The notes: generated from the sequence alone by a model not told the origin. A stretch of DNA of 64,000 nt from Lucifuga dentata (GCA_014773175.1 VXCM01000945.1:1966-65965); one strand, 5' to 3'. Shown: positions 48,015-60,854, counted from the first letter of the stretch. A program made the numbers and translations.

Positions 48015-49397
48015 GCATTATATGAGGATAATCATATAACTATCATTAACACGGACCAAAGTCTAAGGTGGGGTAACACAAAGCAGATATGGTCGGTCAA
48101 GGGGTCAATGGATACAATAAAACACTTTATAATTTTCTTTATCAGCTACACAAGTTTGCTAATGCACATAAATGTTTCCCTGGGTGTGGGAATAACATGT
48201 CAAATCTAAAATTCTGTGGAATTTTCCTGAAAGGTTTGTTGTCATTTGAGCTACAGTTGCTGTATTGTATAAAGAGCAGAAGCAGAAGGTCTGATGATTG
48301 ATTGTGCAGATCTGGGCAGAGATACTGTTTGAAATGGATTCGGTTTCTGTTCCAAGTTTGACTTGACTGGACCGAGTCAGTTTATCTGAGTGAGTGTTAC
48401 AGAAATTGTGCACTGCAAAAACACCTTAAGAGCACTTTCAGACCTTTAGATCCCCTAATGTCAAGATAGTATTTCTTGAGTCAGGAAATTTTTGTACTTT
48501 TTTTTTCAATAATTTTTTTCTAAGTGACACTAACACAAATATATAAGTAGACTCAACAATGATGTGATGGTTAGGGTGATGCACTGATATGGACTGAGGC
48601 ATATTGTGCAATAATGCCAGTTTAAGTCACATGTTAAAATTCAGCCTAGTACTTAAGTAGGTGCTGATTGGTCACTCTGTCCAACACGTAAGATATCTTG
48701 ACAGCTAGTGTGATTTCTTGTTTAAATGTTCAGGGTACCCAGATGATTTCAAATGAGTTTAGTGACCTCACAAATGCAACATTGGGCCAAAATGTTTCAC
48801 TTTTTCACAAGGAATATCAAAATCTAGCGTTGCCCTTTTAAACTTACTGAGCTCTTTCACACTCCCCAGAGGATTTACCCTTTCCATTCATTGCTTTCCA
48901 TTTGGCAAACAAGATCTTTTGTAATCCTATGGGCATAAAAGTTCCTGTGCACATAAACTATTTCGACCTCAGTGATCCCCAGGGCTTGTCTCTAACGTCA
49001 TTCTCAGGACAATGTTTCATTTTCTATCACAACTAGTACAGCAAAATCATCCATATATTGTTTGTATGGTGAAATGAACATTGCAGTCTGGCAGCTGCTA
49101 GTGTGGCTTCCTGCTGACTTTATCCAAAGCTTTCGACACATTAGGGTTGTAGAAATATTTCAACCTATAAAAGAGGATGCGTGTCAACGTATGTGCTGAG
49201 TCAGTGTCTGATAATACTGTAGTGGTATCATGCGTATTTATTCATTGTGTGTGCATGTGTGTGTGTGTGTGTGTGTGTGCATCTGCGTGTGTGTTTCATT
49301 AGGCATATGACATGAATATGCGGATGCAGCCATGGTGCTGATGCTTGAGTAATGACCTCATTTTGGTGGATTCCAGGATGGTCTTTTCATAGCCTGC

Positions 49398-49399
<2 letters not shown>
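48015..49399. other. Non-coding stretch
   Basis: No recognised gene or LTR. A (GT)n patch lies at about 49254-49279. Confidence 0.5.

Positions 49400-49450
<51 letters not shown>
49400..49450. repeat. (CA)n microsatellite
   Basis: About 25 CA units. Confidence 0.97.
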
Positions 49451-49452
<2 letters not shown>

Positions 49453-49606
49453 TATTCTCCTTGCCTCACTCTCCATGCAACCAGGGTTTATCACACATTT
49501 CTAACAAGCATGAAGAGAGTGTGTCGACACACATTTAGGCACAACAAGCATTTTGTTCTCTGTCTTCAACACCAGGGTGTCAACAGCCTGCTCTGAAGTG
49601 ATACAC

Positions 49607-49609
<3 letters not shown>

Positions 49610-49637
<28 letters not shown>

Positions 49638-49710
49638 GTACGCACACATACACACACACACACACACATGGCAGACACTCTCAACCTTTCCTCTCGAATT
49701 TTGCACTCAT

Positions 49711-49753
<43 letters not shown>
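49610..49753. repeat. Cluster of (CA)n arrays
   Basis: CA runs at 49610-49637, about 49650-49668 and about 49711-49753 are separated by short unique sequence. Confidence 0.95.
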
Positions 49754-49754
<1 letters not shown>

Positions 49755-50103
49755 ACATGTTTGAACAATTCAGTCATTCAAACTTTCTCTTTTATAGTGC
49801 AGATATACACCCAAGTGCAGGCACACCTACATGTAAAATCCCCTTTCTGTCCCTTGCTCAAGTTTTCCCTTTTACAACACTAACCCACTGGCTATTAAAC
49901 ATGTTTGTAAACAAACACACACACACAACACAATGACAGGATCTCCCTCTGCAGGCTCCAGACTTTCAAGGATCTGATGAAAGTGTTGGGAATGTGTACT
50001 GAGAGGCCGGTGACACTTCCTCTACTTTCTAGTAGTGACTGCTTCCCTCAGGCATCTCACGCTGTAGTGATTGATCCCACTAGTTACATAATGACCATAA
50101 ACC

Positions 50104-50139
50104 ACAGATGAAAGGCTGAATAAACAGCCTTTCATCTGT
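50104..50139. repeat. Perfect 15-bp inverted repeat, 6-nt loop
   Basis: ACAGATGAAAGGCTG and its exact reverse complement flank AATAAA. Confidence 0.9.
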
Positions 50140-52338
50140 TGTGTAGATCCATTATATATCTATCCTGAATTAGTGTTGCAGTGGTCACTTAGCTGCTCTC
50201 TTAAGTGCTTTTAATGGCCAAGTTATTACTTCCTTGGGATGCATGGAACTGTTAAAAACCTCAAAATCACATCTACGTGACAAAATCCTTTATCTCGACA
50301 CTGAAACATCTTAGGCCACAGTCAAGTAAATTAAGGTCAAATATATTTGTAAAGCACCAAAGTCACCACAAATGTTTTAAAGACATCAAAGGGTACATTA
50401 CAGCAAATTGAGAGTAATACTATTAGAACAAACCCATTACAACTTTAAATGGCTGCTTTCTGTGCACAATCACACATTTATCTTGCATTAATATTGCTTA
50501 GTTCAGAAGATGCTTTTTGGACCAAAGGTTTGGAACTAATTTAGGAACTATTTAACCCAGAACTATCCTCAATAGGAACTACAGTACATGGTTTCTTCTG
50601 TGAGTTCCTTGCTTAGATTTGCAGAATGGAAATTAGAACATGTCACATCTATGGTGTAACAGCTTTGTCATTTCCACAACACAAACACACAACTAACAAT
50701 TCTCCAACCAGGATATCACAGACTCTCTCACATTGATTTTGTTAGTGTACGTTACCAGTATCACAGAATACTGTCAGAGCTGCTTAACTTTTCTCAGCAT
50801 TCCTCCACATCAGTCATTTTGAGTGCCAATAAATGCAGCAAGATTTTTGTTTCACTATGTACAAAAAGAAGGTAAAAACGAGTATTAAAAAAATGGAGGT
50901 TATCTGCTTTGGGAGGCTGTGTGTCTGACCAATCAGTGATGTTTGGTGGATGTAGTTATAGTTCTGGTGCAAAAATGGGTCCTGGTTTGCAAAGGTTTCT
51001 GAGTTGATGAAACATCTTCCTGTGGCAAGGTCAAATTTTCAAATCACTTTTGGGAATGTAGAGAGCAACAGCAGAGTGCATGACTGGTCAGGGGTAAAAG
51101 TTTTCATGACTGTGGATCGCTCTGGTTTGGCAGTGGTCATGGTATCTGTGCTTTGGTTGTGTACCTATGCAGAGGGCTCACTTCCTTGTTGCTGCACTAG
51201 TGACTTCTACTGGTCACTGTGGATGAACAGAGAGATGGGCAGGATCTGGGGGGATAGTTTGAACCTCCTATGCATCATGTGACATGTTTGAGGAATCTAT
51301 TGGCTCTTTTCCACTGATAAGGTGCCAGAGGTGCTGGTGCTCAGCTGGTACTGGGGTTACTCAAGGTCAGAACTGATTGCGAACTGTCTTAGGTTTCCAG
51401 CCCCACAGCAATTCAGATAACTGATGGTTTACTTAACAGAATGTGTGACAATCTTTTTTTTTTTTTTTTTTTTTTTGTATCTCTGGCAATGACCAAATTG
51501 TAATCAGGACGTTGGTCTCCTCACTGAACTTCTTAAAAAATATTCAAGTGATGAGAGTAGAGGGGCATTCTTGCCAAGCAAAAAGCTGCTGCTCCTGATA
51601 TTTCTTCCAGGAAGTAATGCTCTGTTCATAAGCGGTCACTTCATGGCCGAAGAGATTTATCCCACTCCTGCATGAGAAGCATCGATTTGTTGGTTCTTAA
51701 CCAGCAGCTTTGTGGCCCCACAAAGGCACCTAATTTGCCTTCTGGAAACTGACCTCAGGGCGTAGAAACCTGTGAAATGATTTGCAAATGCATTCAGTCA
51801 CTGGTACCAAGTCAGTTGAAAAATGTTATATAATAGTCGGGTCAGCCAAGTGGAGATGGGAGGATTTCTTTTGAGTTTTCCTCTTTGTGAGCCATTGTTC
51901 AGGGACAATTTGTGTAAGAGACCAGTCAGTGATAAAAATAAGATTGCACACTTTTCTCATTGTAAGACAGTGTTTTTGAATGATTATCATGCAGACTTGG
52001 CCGAGATAAATCAAACTAACAAGGCATTAGGTCATGTTTTAGGCAATGTAGTTTGTTTTTGGCTCCAGGATATGACATCCACGACAAGAGATGAGGTTGG
52101 GATATATTTCAAAAGGTTTTAAGAGCTTATGGTTGATCAGATAAGACAGTCAACAGTTTCATCCCAAGAGCAGAATTCCAGAGGTATAAGAGGTTCAAAA
52201 TCTCAGTTTGACACAAAACAGGATTTATGTGTGTCTATAAGAGGTAAATGAGAAGATTAAGATATCTTTCTTTTAATAGTGATTAAAATCGCTGATTTCC
52301 GTCATAAAACATTTTTTGATTTTAAGGACACATCTGAT
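50140..52338. other. Non-coding stretch
   Basis: A poly-T lies at about 51452-51476. ORFs of 92 and 99 codons (51004 and 51823, + strand) show no recognisable motif. Confidence 0.45.
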
Positions 52339-52547
52339 CCATCCGTCTGTTCTCTATACCTGCTTATCTTGTGCAGGATCACGAGGTTCTGGAGCTTATC
52401 CCAGCAGTCAGAGACGGTGCATCCTGGACAGGTCGTAAGGCACCAGTTATAGAACAATCAAAAATCCCATTCACACCTACAGTACATGCATTTTAGAATT
52501 CATAATCACCTAACTGCATGTCTTTGGACTGTAGGAGGAAACAGGAG
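52339..52547 (+). repeat. Degenerate LINE-type 3' end common in fish
   Basis: It begins ATCCGTCTGTTCTCTATACC and carries GGAGCTTATCCCAGCAGTCA, CATCCTGGACAGGTCG and CTGCATGTCTTTGGACTGTA in that order, ending GGAGGAAACAGGAG. This ordered string is a widespread teleost retroelement tail; the exact family is not certain. No coding part remains. Confidence 0.65.
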
Positions 52548-53746
52548 CATAAATGCAAAAAAAAACCCAAAAGAGAAACACACAATTTCAGTGGTAAAAA
52601 TAAAGGTTATAGGGTACGACCTTTAGTGCTTCAGTTGTTTAAAAAAATATTCTTCCCTCTCCGAAAAGATTATGGACTGGCCCACTGGTCATAATCTAAT
52701 GTATGTAATAATAAAGATGTGGCAATATTAGCATAATGTTTATACAGGACAAGTTAATATATAATATATAATAAAGCTGGGTTAAGTGGGGTAATATTTG
52801 CTGTTTCAATTAATGAAATAATATTTTATATAGCTACACCAAGCAAACATGACTGCATACAGATTTTCTTATCAGGCTGCTTCAGGAAATTGTTGATATA
52901 AATGGAGACCAGAAGTGTGTTTATCTAATTGATTAAAACTTCCTTCATACTGCATTTGGTGCACTGCCATGCCTAATACACACCAGTTGGGCTAAGGGGA
53001 TAAAACATTCATTAAGGTTGTCATACAAAGCCTGATTTATGAGCAAGCACATAATTGATTGGAAATATTGCTTAAAAAGATAGGATACATTTAAAATTTA
53101 TAACACTGAGTGCTGAACAACAAAGAATATTATGGATTCTAGCTCCTGGCAAAAGGATTCGTCAACATCATGTAATCTGTATTGTATATTGTTTCAGTCA
53201 ACAGTATATTTTCAGTGCAATTTTGAGTACTTCTTTGCAGATTAATTCTGGAAGTTAAAAATATGTTTGGCAAATACAAGTCATAGCTTTCAACACTGCC
53301 TGATTTCCCAGGAGTATCCTTTATTTTTTATGTGAAGTTTGGAGAGGCAAAGGTTGTAATAGTTTTTCCAGCATTACAAATTAGCCCAAATGGAAAAAAA
53401 AAATTCTATTGTTTTGTTGTTCAGTTTGGCAGGAAGGATACTTTGCTGTGCCATCAAAGTGAGACAAGACACAGAACTGGAGTTAAATCAGGAGGATTTG
53501 GATCATGAACAAGAGTCTCTAATACTTGTTCTCTCATTCTTTCACCCTCTTGTTTCTTCAGTTGCCCCCAACATACACACAGACACAGTCAAACACACGT
53601 TCTTTCTCGGCTCTAGCCTGAGGTCCTGTTTCCGGTCTGGGGTGCATGAGAGAGACTAAATTCTAGCCAGCATCTGCGCGCAACTGGAGCGTCTTACACA
53701 TACATGTACACGCACACAACACACACATACACAGTAGTGAGTGTTT

Positions 53747-53775
53747 TTTTTTTTTTTTTNTTTTTTTTTTTTTTT
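53747..53775. repeat. Poly-T with a one-N gap
   Basis: A homopolymer with an N at 53760. Confidence 0.9.
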
Positions 53776-53989
53776 GTTTTGGTTTTTATGTCTGTTCATT
53801 TTAATATCATGGTTGTTTGTTTGCATGTGTTTATGTGTGTGAGTTCACTGTAAACTGCATGTTGCTGCTGTGTGCACTTTTCCTGGTTTCCTCTGATGCA
53901 CTTTTAAAACAGGAACACTCATAAAACTCAGCCAGATGGGAAAAACATGTTTTAGCTTGTTTTAGCTTCATATCACACTGGGGCTTATT

Positions 53990-53993
<4 letters not shown>

Positions 53994-54024
<31 letters not shown>
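53994..54024. repeat. (CA)n microsatellite
   Basis: About 15 CA units. Confidence 0.95.
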
Positions 54025-54026
<2 letters not shown>

Positions 54027-54277
54027 TAGCAGCTTGTGCAGACAGTCACAGCTACATACATCCTATAGAATGAAATCAGGGAAGAATACACTTGGACATA
54101 TGGAAACACATTTACACATACCAACACACACACTTATTTAGCATTGTTATAATTTGTGAAACATAGACAATACAAGTTTTGTTTATAACAATGGTTTTTA
54201 GACCTGCTGTCATGGTGTTTTGCCCTTATAAAGCTGCCAGCTCCTGTAATGATTGCTGTTTATTATGCATAAAACAT

Positions 54278-54280
<3 letters not shown>

Positions 54281-54318
<38 letters not shown>

Positions 54319-54319
54319 N

Positions 54320-54349
<30 letters not shown>
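54281..54349. repeat. (CT)n-N-(CA)n compound microsatellite
   Basis: About 18 CT units join about 15 CA units exactly at an N (54319). The join may or may not be real. Confidence 0.92.
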
Positions 54350-54350
<1 letters not shown>

Positions 54351-54613
54351 CCAAACGACGACTAATCTAGCTGAGTTCAACTCCAATGGGGATTTTTGTT
54401 TTTCCATGTTTCAGGAAGAGGCTTAAGCCCATATGTTTCCTAAAGCACTCCTTTGTGCTGAATGTTATGGAAGAGGAATATGTACAGTATTTTTCATGGA
54501 AAATAAATACAACTTCATTATTGTGTAAGGCATTAAAAACAGTACACATGTAAAATTGAATACAGAAGTCAGAATTTAAGGGGACGGTCCTGCAAATTCA
54601 GATACACTCTTAC

Positions 54614-54925
54614 TTAAAGGAACATACCAGCCATGTTGCATGTTTGAGCTTGATATATTCAATTTTCATACATGAATTTTCAAACTGAATACATGTGTTG
54701 TTCGCGATGATGGATTACCTATCCCAATAACGTTTCAAGTATCAACATGTTGATTTTAATAGCGTACCAGAATTAACTGAAACTAGTGGTGGTCTAGAAG
54801 GTAGGAGAAAAAAAAAATCATTGTTCCAGTAGTATGCTTTGGGAAATGATTGTCGGTAATGTTACGTGTATGAAAATTGAATATATTAGGCTCAAACATG
54901 CAAAATGGATGGTATGGTCCTTTAA
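54614..54925. mobile_element. Shortened two-ended TTAA-MITE copy
   Basis: The 312-bp copy has the left end TTAAAGGAACATACCAGCC and an inverted right end (GGATGGTATGGTCCTTTAA), both at TTAA. Internally it keeps TTGTTCGCGATGATG, TAGCGTACCAGAATTAACTG and TATGCTTTGGGAAATGATTG. It lacks most of the left arm seen at 34922. Confidence 0.85.
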
Positions 54926-56190
54926 TGCTCAGTTTTTTGTTTTCAGTGGGCAAATACCGTACATCCTTGATTTTTATTGGTTCCCATCCAACCTTCATAT
55001 AAAATTATGGGTAGCAGCCAAGCTCTGATAAATCTGGTTTATCGTTCCCGTCTAACACCAAATAACAGACAAATTGACTGGTGATGAAAACAAAGTATCT
55101 ATGAAGCTAAAGATCCAGATACAGTATACTTGATGCAGACAAAAAAACAGAGCGAACAGATCTCCTGATTGTGCAAGTAGCCAATTATTTGCTAACATGT
55201 TAGCATGCATAACAAGTGGATAAGCTGATATACATCAGGGCTGTGTGTCTGCCAGCTTATTGTAGAAGTTTTTCTGCCCCACAGTGCTCCAAAACTGATT
55301 ATTGTGCTTGAAGTACTGTATATGTACAATGTAATGATGAGAACTTTATGAAAAATTCACTGAGGTTATTTATTGTGTAGAAAAAGTTAGATGTCACTGA
55401 TGTTATGAAACCAGTAGGTATTTTTAAATGAAGATGTAGATGTACATGCCTGTGTACTTCATGTAATATACAAAAAAATAGATATATTATTGTACATGTT
55501 TTTGCTCCAGTAAGAGTCAGACAAAGTCTATGATTACAGATAGTTTAAACGACACCAGTCAGTCTTAAACATTTCAGTAGATGCACTAAAAACTCTAATA
55601 ATTTGACAAGTACAGTATATTGAATTTATTTAAAAATATATTACAGGCATTAATTGATTTCCTTTATCTGACACTGAGGGAGTAATTTTCCAATGTTTCC
55701 AAGCTGCTTCCAATGTCATTCCTGTGAAGTAAAAAGCTAGACCGTTGTCTCCTCTTGTGATTTCAGCCCATATATACATGTTGTCATAATAAGCACTCTG
55801 CAGATTTTAAGCTGAACTCCTACTCAGACAGCTTTGATAGATGCTCGCCTTGGCCCTCAACTTTCTCTGCTACTGCCCTTATCTATCAAACAACTTCTTA
55901 TCCATTTGTTCTCTCCTGTTTAAACAACTATAAGGCTGCAGTTAATGTTGTTACTGTAAACCATGAATAGGTATTCATGATTTACATGCTGAGATTTTTA
56001 ATTTGTAAAAGTCATATTTTCTTTCAAATATCCTTCATCTCTTTTGGGAAATAATATTTAATAAAATTATATTCTAATCTGGATCCTACAGTACTCCTTT
56101 GCCAACAGCTTACATAAACACTGCCTTCTTTAATAATCCTTTTGCTAAATCTCTTCAATATCTTTAATGATTTGTCTTCTCTCCTTTCAG
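54926..56190. other. Intronic sequence before the lpar1 coding exon
   Basis: No genes or elements are recognised. The last bases form a splice acceptor, TTGTCTTCTCTCCTTTCAG, ending at 56190. Confidence 0.6.
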
Positions 56191-56207
56191 AGGCTATCGT
56201 GGCCATC

Positions 56208-56946
56208 ATGGATGAGGAACAGTGCTACTACAATGAGACCATTGCCTTCTTCTACAACCGCAGTGGCAAAGGCCTTGCTACTGACTGGAATACTGTCAGC
56301 AAGCTGGTGATGGGCCTGGGCATCACTGTGTGCATCTTCATCATGCTCGCCAACCTTCTGGTGATGATCGCCATCTATGTCAACAGGAGATTCCACTTCC
56401 CCATCTACTACCTGATGGCTAACCTGGCTGCTGCTGACTTCTTTGCTGGACTGGCTTACTTCTACTTGATGTTCAACACGGGACCAAATACGAGGCGCCT
56501 CACTGTTTCAACATGGTTGCTGCGTCAAGGCCTGATTGATACCAGCCTGACAGCATCCGTGGCTAACCTCCTCGCCATTGCCATTGAGCGGCACATTACC
56601 GTCTTCCGTATGCAGCTACACACGCGCATGAGTAACCGTCGTGTGGTGGTGGTAATCGTTATAATCTGGACCATGTCCATAATCATGGGAGCCATTCCCA
56701 GTGTGGGCTGGAACTGCATCTGTAGTATTAGGTCATGCTCCAACATGGCACCTCTCTACAGCAACTCCTACCTGGTCTTCTGGGCAGTGTTTAACCTGGT
56801 AACATTTGTTGTCATGGTTACATTGTATGCTCACATCTTTGTTTATGTACGCCAGAGGACCATGAGGATGTCACGACATAGCTCCGGGCCACGACGCAAC
56901 CGAGACACCATGATGTCTCTGCTGAAGACTGTGGCGATTGTGTTGG
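56208..56946 (+). CDS. lpar1: Lysophosphatidic acid receptor 1, main coding exon (partial gene)
   Basis: A G-protein-coupled receptor for lysophosphatidic acid, acting at the plasma membrane. The exon runs from acceptor ...CTTTCAG|AGG (56191) to donor G|GTAAGG (56947) and encodes 246 codons plus one base. The chosen ATG at 56208 has A at -3 and G at +4 and aligns with Met19 of human LPAR1. The preceding frame is open to the exon edge, so a short upstream coding exon is possible. Visible features: N-glycosylation sites N9 (NET) and N17 (NRS); TM1 about 30-58; TM2 about 65-89; TM3 about 106-130 with the ligand-contact pair R106-Q107 and the ERH variant of the DRY motif at 127-129; TM4 about 146-168; TM5 about 187-211 with W192; a basic third loop (RQRTMRMSRHSSGPRRNRD); start of TM6 from about 235. 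The phase-1 intron inside TM6 is the known LPA-receptor arrangement. The remaining exon is not in the window. Confidence 0.97.
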
Positions 56947-57465
56947 GTAAGGAAAAGATGCAATGATTCCTAGCTGTCTTTCTGTCTGTTATGTTCATAT
57001 GCAGTTATTTTGCTTTATCATATAATTATTTTGGAATTTATATCCATGGTTGCCATAGTACATTGATACATGTCGTTTGTTGAGTGTATGCAGCGCTTGA
57101 GATGTTCAAATTCTGCATTTACCACTGACCATGAGATTCTGACCTCAGTGGAACAGTATGTTTGGCATCACTGCTTCTTTTGATGCAATACTAAACATGC
57201 GAGGCAAATCTCCTTTCAGAAGTCTAGTTCCCATTGTACCTCATACCACATCAAGTTTTGCTTCAATATCTCATTGTATAAGGAATTTTTTTTTTTTTTC
57301 TTAAAAAAAAATGGTAGAGGAAATTGAACAGATACCCACTGTTGCAAAATTTATATCACAACAGATAATTAATTTAGTGGAAAGTATTCAGGATCAGCAT
57401 TCAGGATAGGTTTATGACAGCCCTGGTAAAGAGCCCTTAAAGTACTATATATACTGTATGTATGT

Positions 57466-57466
<1 letters not shown>

Positions 57467-57525
<59 letters not shown>
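57467..57525. repeat. (GATA)n microsatellite
   Basis: About 14 perfect TAGA/GATA units inside the lpar1 intron. Confidence 0.97.
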
Positions 57526-57850
57526 TACACAAGGTATCCTGTAGAAATAAATTAAACCCTAGCTGCGACTACATTTATACATTCAAAGAAGTTTTTCTAG
57601 TTTCTCATGCTGTATCCATGTCATATCAGATTTAAACTACACATAAACTGACAGATGGGAAAATGGTTCATAACAACCTTGTAGTTCTGCCATTATGACA
57701 TGATAACATGTAAGTACTAATACCTCTCCCATCTGCTGTTATTAATTATAGCAAACATAGCCGATAATTAATTTATAGATGTCAATAATTGATTGAAATC
57801 TACATTGTTACTGTTCAGTGAGTAAATATCTCTGTGGTTTGTTTTCAGCA

Positions 57851-57889
57851 TTTTTTTTTTTTTTTTTTNATAAAAAAAAAAAAAAAAAA
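57851..57889. repeat. Poly-T / N / poly-A junction
   Basis: Poly-T meets poly-A at an N (57869), as at 37166. The junction is unreliable. Confidence 0.85.
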
Positions 57890-58954
57890 TAGCAGCGTTA
57901 AAGCTGATTATTTTTCAGACAGGATAGGTGAATGATTGGCTCACATAGTCTGTGCATAGTCGGGTTGTGTTTGTGCTTACCCATGCATTAGGGCGTTAAG
58001 TCTCTTTCATTTGATGAAACAGCTCCTGTTTTATGTTAGAGCTGAGCCGTGAATTTGGCCAGACAGTTTCACATTTTAAGCATTCAGCAGAGATAACATG
58101 TTAGTTCTCCAGGCCTCTTCAGTAGTGTGTAATAAATAAAGATATTGCTATTTCTACACAGACATTTACTAATCTACAGTAGCAGATAAGTAAACTGTAC
58201 CTACACTATGTGTGTTATATCATCCTCTTGTCTGTTGTTTTAGCTCCACACAAAGCAGCGGACAGCCAAATGTAGACTCCAGCCTATACATGAAAATATG
58301 GGAATTTACATTGTGCTGCATAGAGATGTTTTGTTTATTTTTAATAATTTAGCATGTCTGTGTTGAGAGTAGAGACAGAGGAAAAAATCCAGGATCAACA
58401 ATGTGACAGAGATGAAGGATTTTTGCAGCAATTTTTGGAGGAGGCCAGTTCAATGCATTATCTGCAGTTTTGCAGTCTTCTTATTAGCCACTTGGATGCA
58501 AATAGATAGCCTCGCCATTAAGTGTCCCAGAAAACAGCTTTGAGTTTGGGTGAATAAGTGGTACCTGCTTTTTTGGACAGCACGATATTTAAAGTGCCAG
58601 AAGTTCTGTAATCATTATTTCACTTCAACTTGATTATGGCGAAATTTAAATTTGGAAACTTTTCATGTCTTTGCAACTAGTCTTTGTTCATACTAGAATC
58701 TGTAGCCAGTACCTGCCAAACCACAACTGACAAAGTATGATACTCACAATATTTCCCATTATCCTAAAAAGAAGCTGTAAGGAATCAAATGGAAGAATGT
58801 TTCACGGTGAAAGCTAAATGACTTCACCCAGAAACTGCAGAGAAATTCTGTAGAATGAAACAAAACACATCACGCCCTATCGCAAGAGTTTCTCAATGTC
58901 AGCTTCTGCCAGTAAGGGCCTGACTTGTATTCAACAATGAGACGTTCAGTCCTG

Positions 58955-59162
58955 TTAAAGGACCAGACTGGTGTTTTTTCATGTGTGAACCCAATATATG
59001 CCACCTGCATACACATTGACAACCATTTTCCAAAACGTACTACTGGAGCGGTAAACAGAATTTTTTTCCTACCTTTCAGACAGCCATTGGCTTCAGTTCG
59101 TTCCAGTATGCTATTAAAATCTATAGACTTGAAACTTGCTTGAGATAAGTAATCCATCACAA
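58955..59162 (+). repeat. TTAA-MITE family, left half
   Basis: TTAAAGGACCAGACTGGTG is followed by CCCAATATATGCCACCTGCA, CCATTTTCCAAAACGTACTA, CCATTGGCTTCAGTTCGTTC and GAGATAAGTAATCCATCAC. It matches 27468-27665 in order and extent; no right end was found. Confidence 0.8.
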
Positions 59163-60502
59163 TTACTATATTACTCACAATTATTATTCATATTACTACA
59201 ATACAGTATAAGGGTTTTGATTATATTCAACTTCTTAGGGGAAGGCTAAGACGAGTTCAGCCTTTTCAGCTTGACCAGAACATAAACTCACAGCAATTCA
59301 GGCTTTTCCATCTGCTATCCAGATGACAATAAGTGCTCCCCTGCTGTCCTTTCCACTCGTTCCTCTCAGGACACTCTTAAACCAACTACGGTTGATTTCT
59401 TCTTGGAACGACAGGAAGGATGAGATGAGAAAAACATCTTGTTACAAACTCTTGCACACTATCTGTAAACACACACAAACACTCTCTCCCATAAACCCTA
59501 ATGGGATATACAATTAGTCCATTCAACATAAACTCTAATGTACACCACTTAGTGAAATGATGGGAATACAAAACCAGAATCCGGCCTGTGCTTGGTTGGT
59601 ATTGCCAAAGACATTAGAACATACAGTATATCCTCTCCAGAGACGGGGTTACAAAATATATATAATGGTGTGCCTTAAAGGAAAAGTTTACCAAAACAAC
59701 AAAAAGCCATTATTTGCTCATAACTCAGTTAAGGCATACTGTATAGACAACATATAGCGAGTGAACAGATTTATGGAGAATATTTTCAGTTAAAGATTTA
59801 AAAAGTGCCTGTGAATTACTCAGTTACTGGGACATCGTTTATGACACATACATATTGCTGTTAAATGTTTTTTCAAAGATCATTTTTCAACTCTTTGAAA
59901 GCCACAAACATTCAGCTCCATTGTACTGAGATTATAGATGTGGCAATCTCAGTTGCAGATTTTTGTCCTGAAAGCCTTATTTTCTTTAAACAATTTTAAA
60001 ATGACCAGTGCTGTGAGAATATTTCTAATACAAATCAACACATTTCACCATATCTTTTTAGAATTTAAGTGCCATTTTTTCTTTATTTTCGGTGCACTGA
60101 TTTGCCTTTTATATCTAATTTGAATGTACTGACACTTATGTCAATGGCATTCTCGAATCCTTGATCCACTGATCCAACAAATACTGGAGTCTCCTCTCGT
60201 GTTATCACCACTGTGCACACTGTGTGAAAACAGGTCATTTTGAGTATGGCTTACTGGATGCATCTCTAGGAGTCCAGCTCAAATTTACAACTTTGGTAAT
60301 GTTCAATATTATGCTCTAAAAAAATATGTCTTCAGTAACTGGAAATTTTTGCAATGTTATTTTGTATTGACTTTTTTCTTTTTCAATTTTGAAGAGATCC
60401 TTCACCTCCTCATTAAATAAACTGACAGCAGCAAAATAGCCATGAAATCCAAGAACTGATCTCATAAAACTAGTAGTTAATTCAGTCATTGGTGCTTCTT
60501 CA

Positions 60503-60546
60503 TCAAAAAAAAAAAAAAAAANAAAAAAAAAAAAAAAAGAAAAAAA
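60503..60546. repeat. Poly-A with a one-N gap
   Basis: A homopolymer with an N at 60522. Confidence 0.9.
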
Positions 60547-60652
60547 CATAATTGAATGACACCAACAGTGATTTCTTTTGACATTCCATTCTTCAGTGAC
60601 TCAGTGGCTCTGTTCAATTCACCATGACCTCTATTCATTTGCACCCACAACA

Positions 60653-60659
60653 TGTGTGT

Positions 60660-60716
<57 letters not shown>
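60653..60716. repeat. (GT)n microsatellite
   Basis: About 31 GT units with one TA interruption. A (CA)n array lies about 90 bp downstream. Confidence 0.97.
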
Positions 60717-60720
<4 letters not shown>

Positions 60721-60804
60721 TCAGGTGTTGGTGTTGGCTCATTTGGGGGGCTTCAGTGAATGATCTCATGCTGTAGTATGTGGTTACATCTTCAGACAAT
60801 ACTG

Positions 60805-60805
<1 letters not shown>

Positions 60806-60854
<49 letters not shown>
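60806..60854. repeat. (CA)n microsatellite
   Basis: About 24 CA units, inverted relative to 60653-60716. Confidence 0.97.

Noticed and set aside
53390..53659. 89-codon ORF with acceptable start context
   Set aside because: No recognisable motif, AT-rich start, followed by low-complexity sequence, and no splice or promoter support.
57467..57525. Regularly spaced repeats as a possible CRISPR-like array
   Set aside because: A simple GATA tetranucleotide microsatellite with no spacers, in a vertebrate genome.
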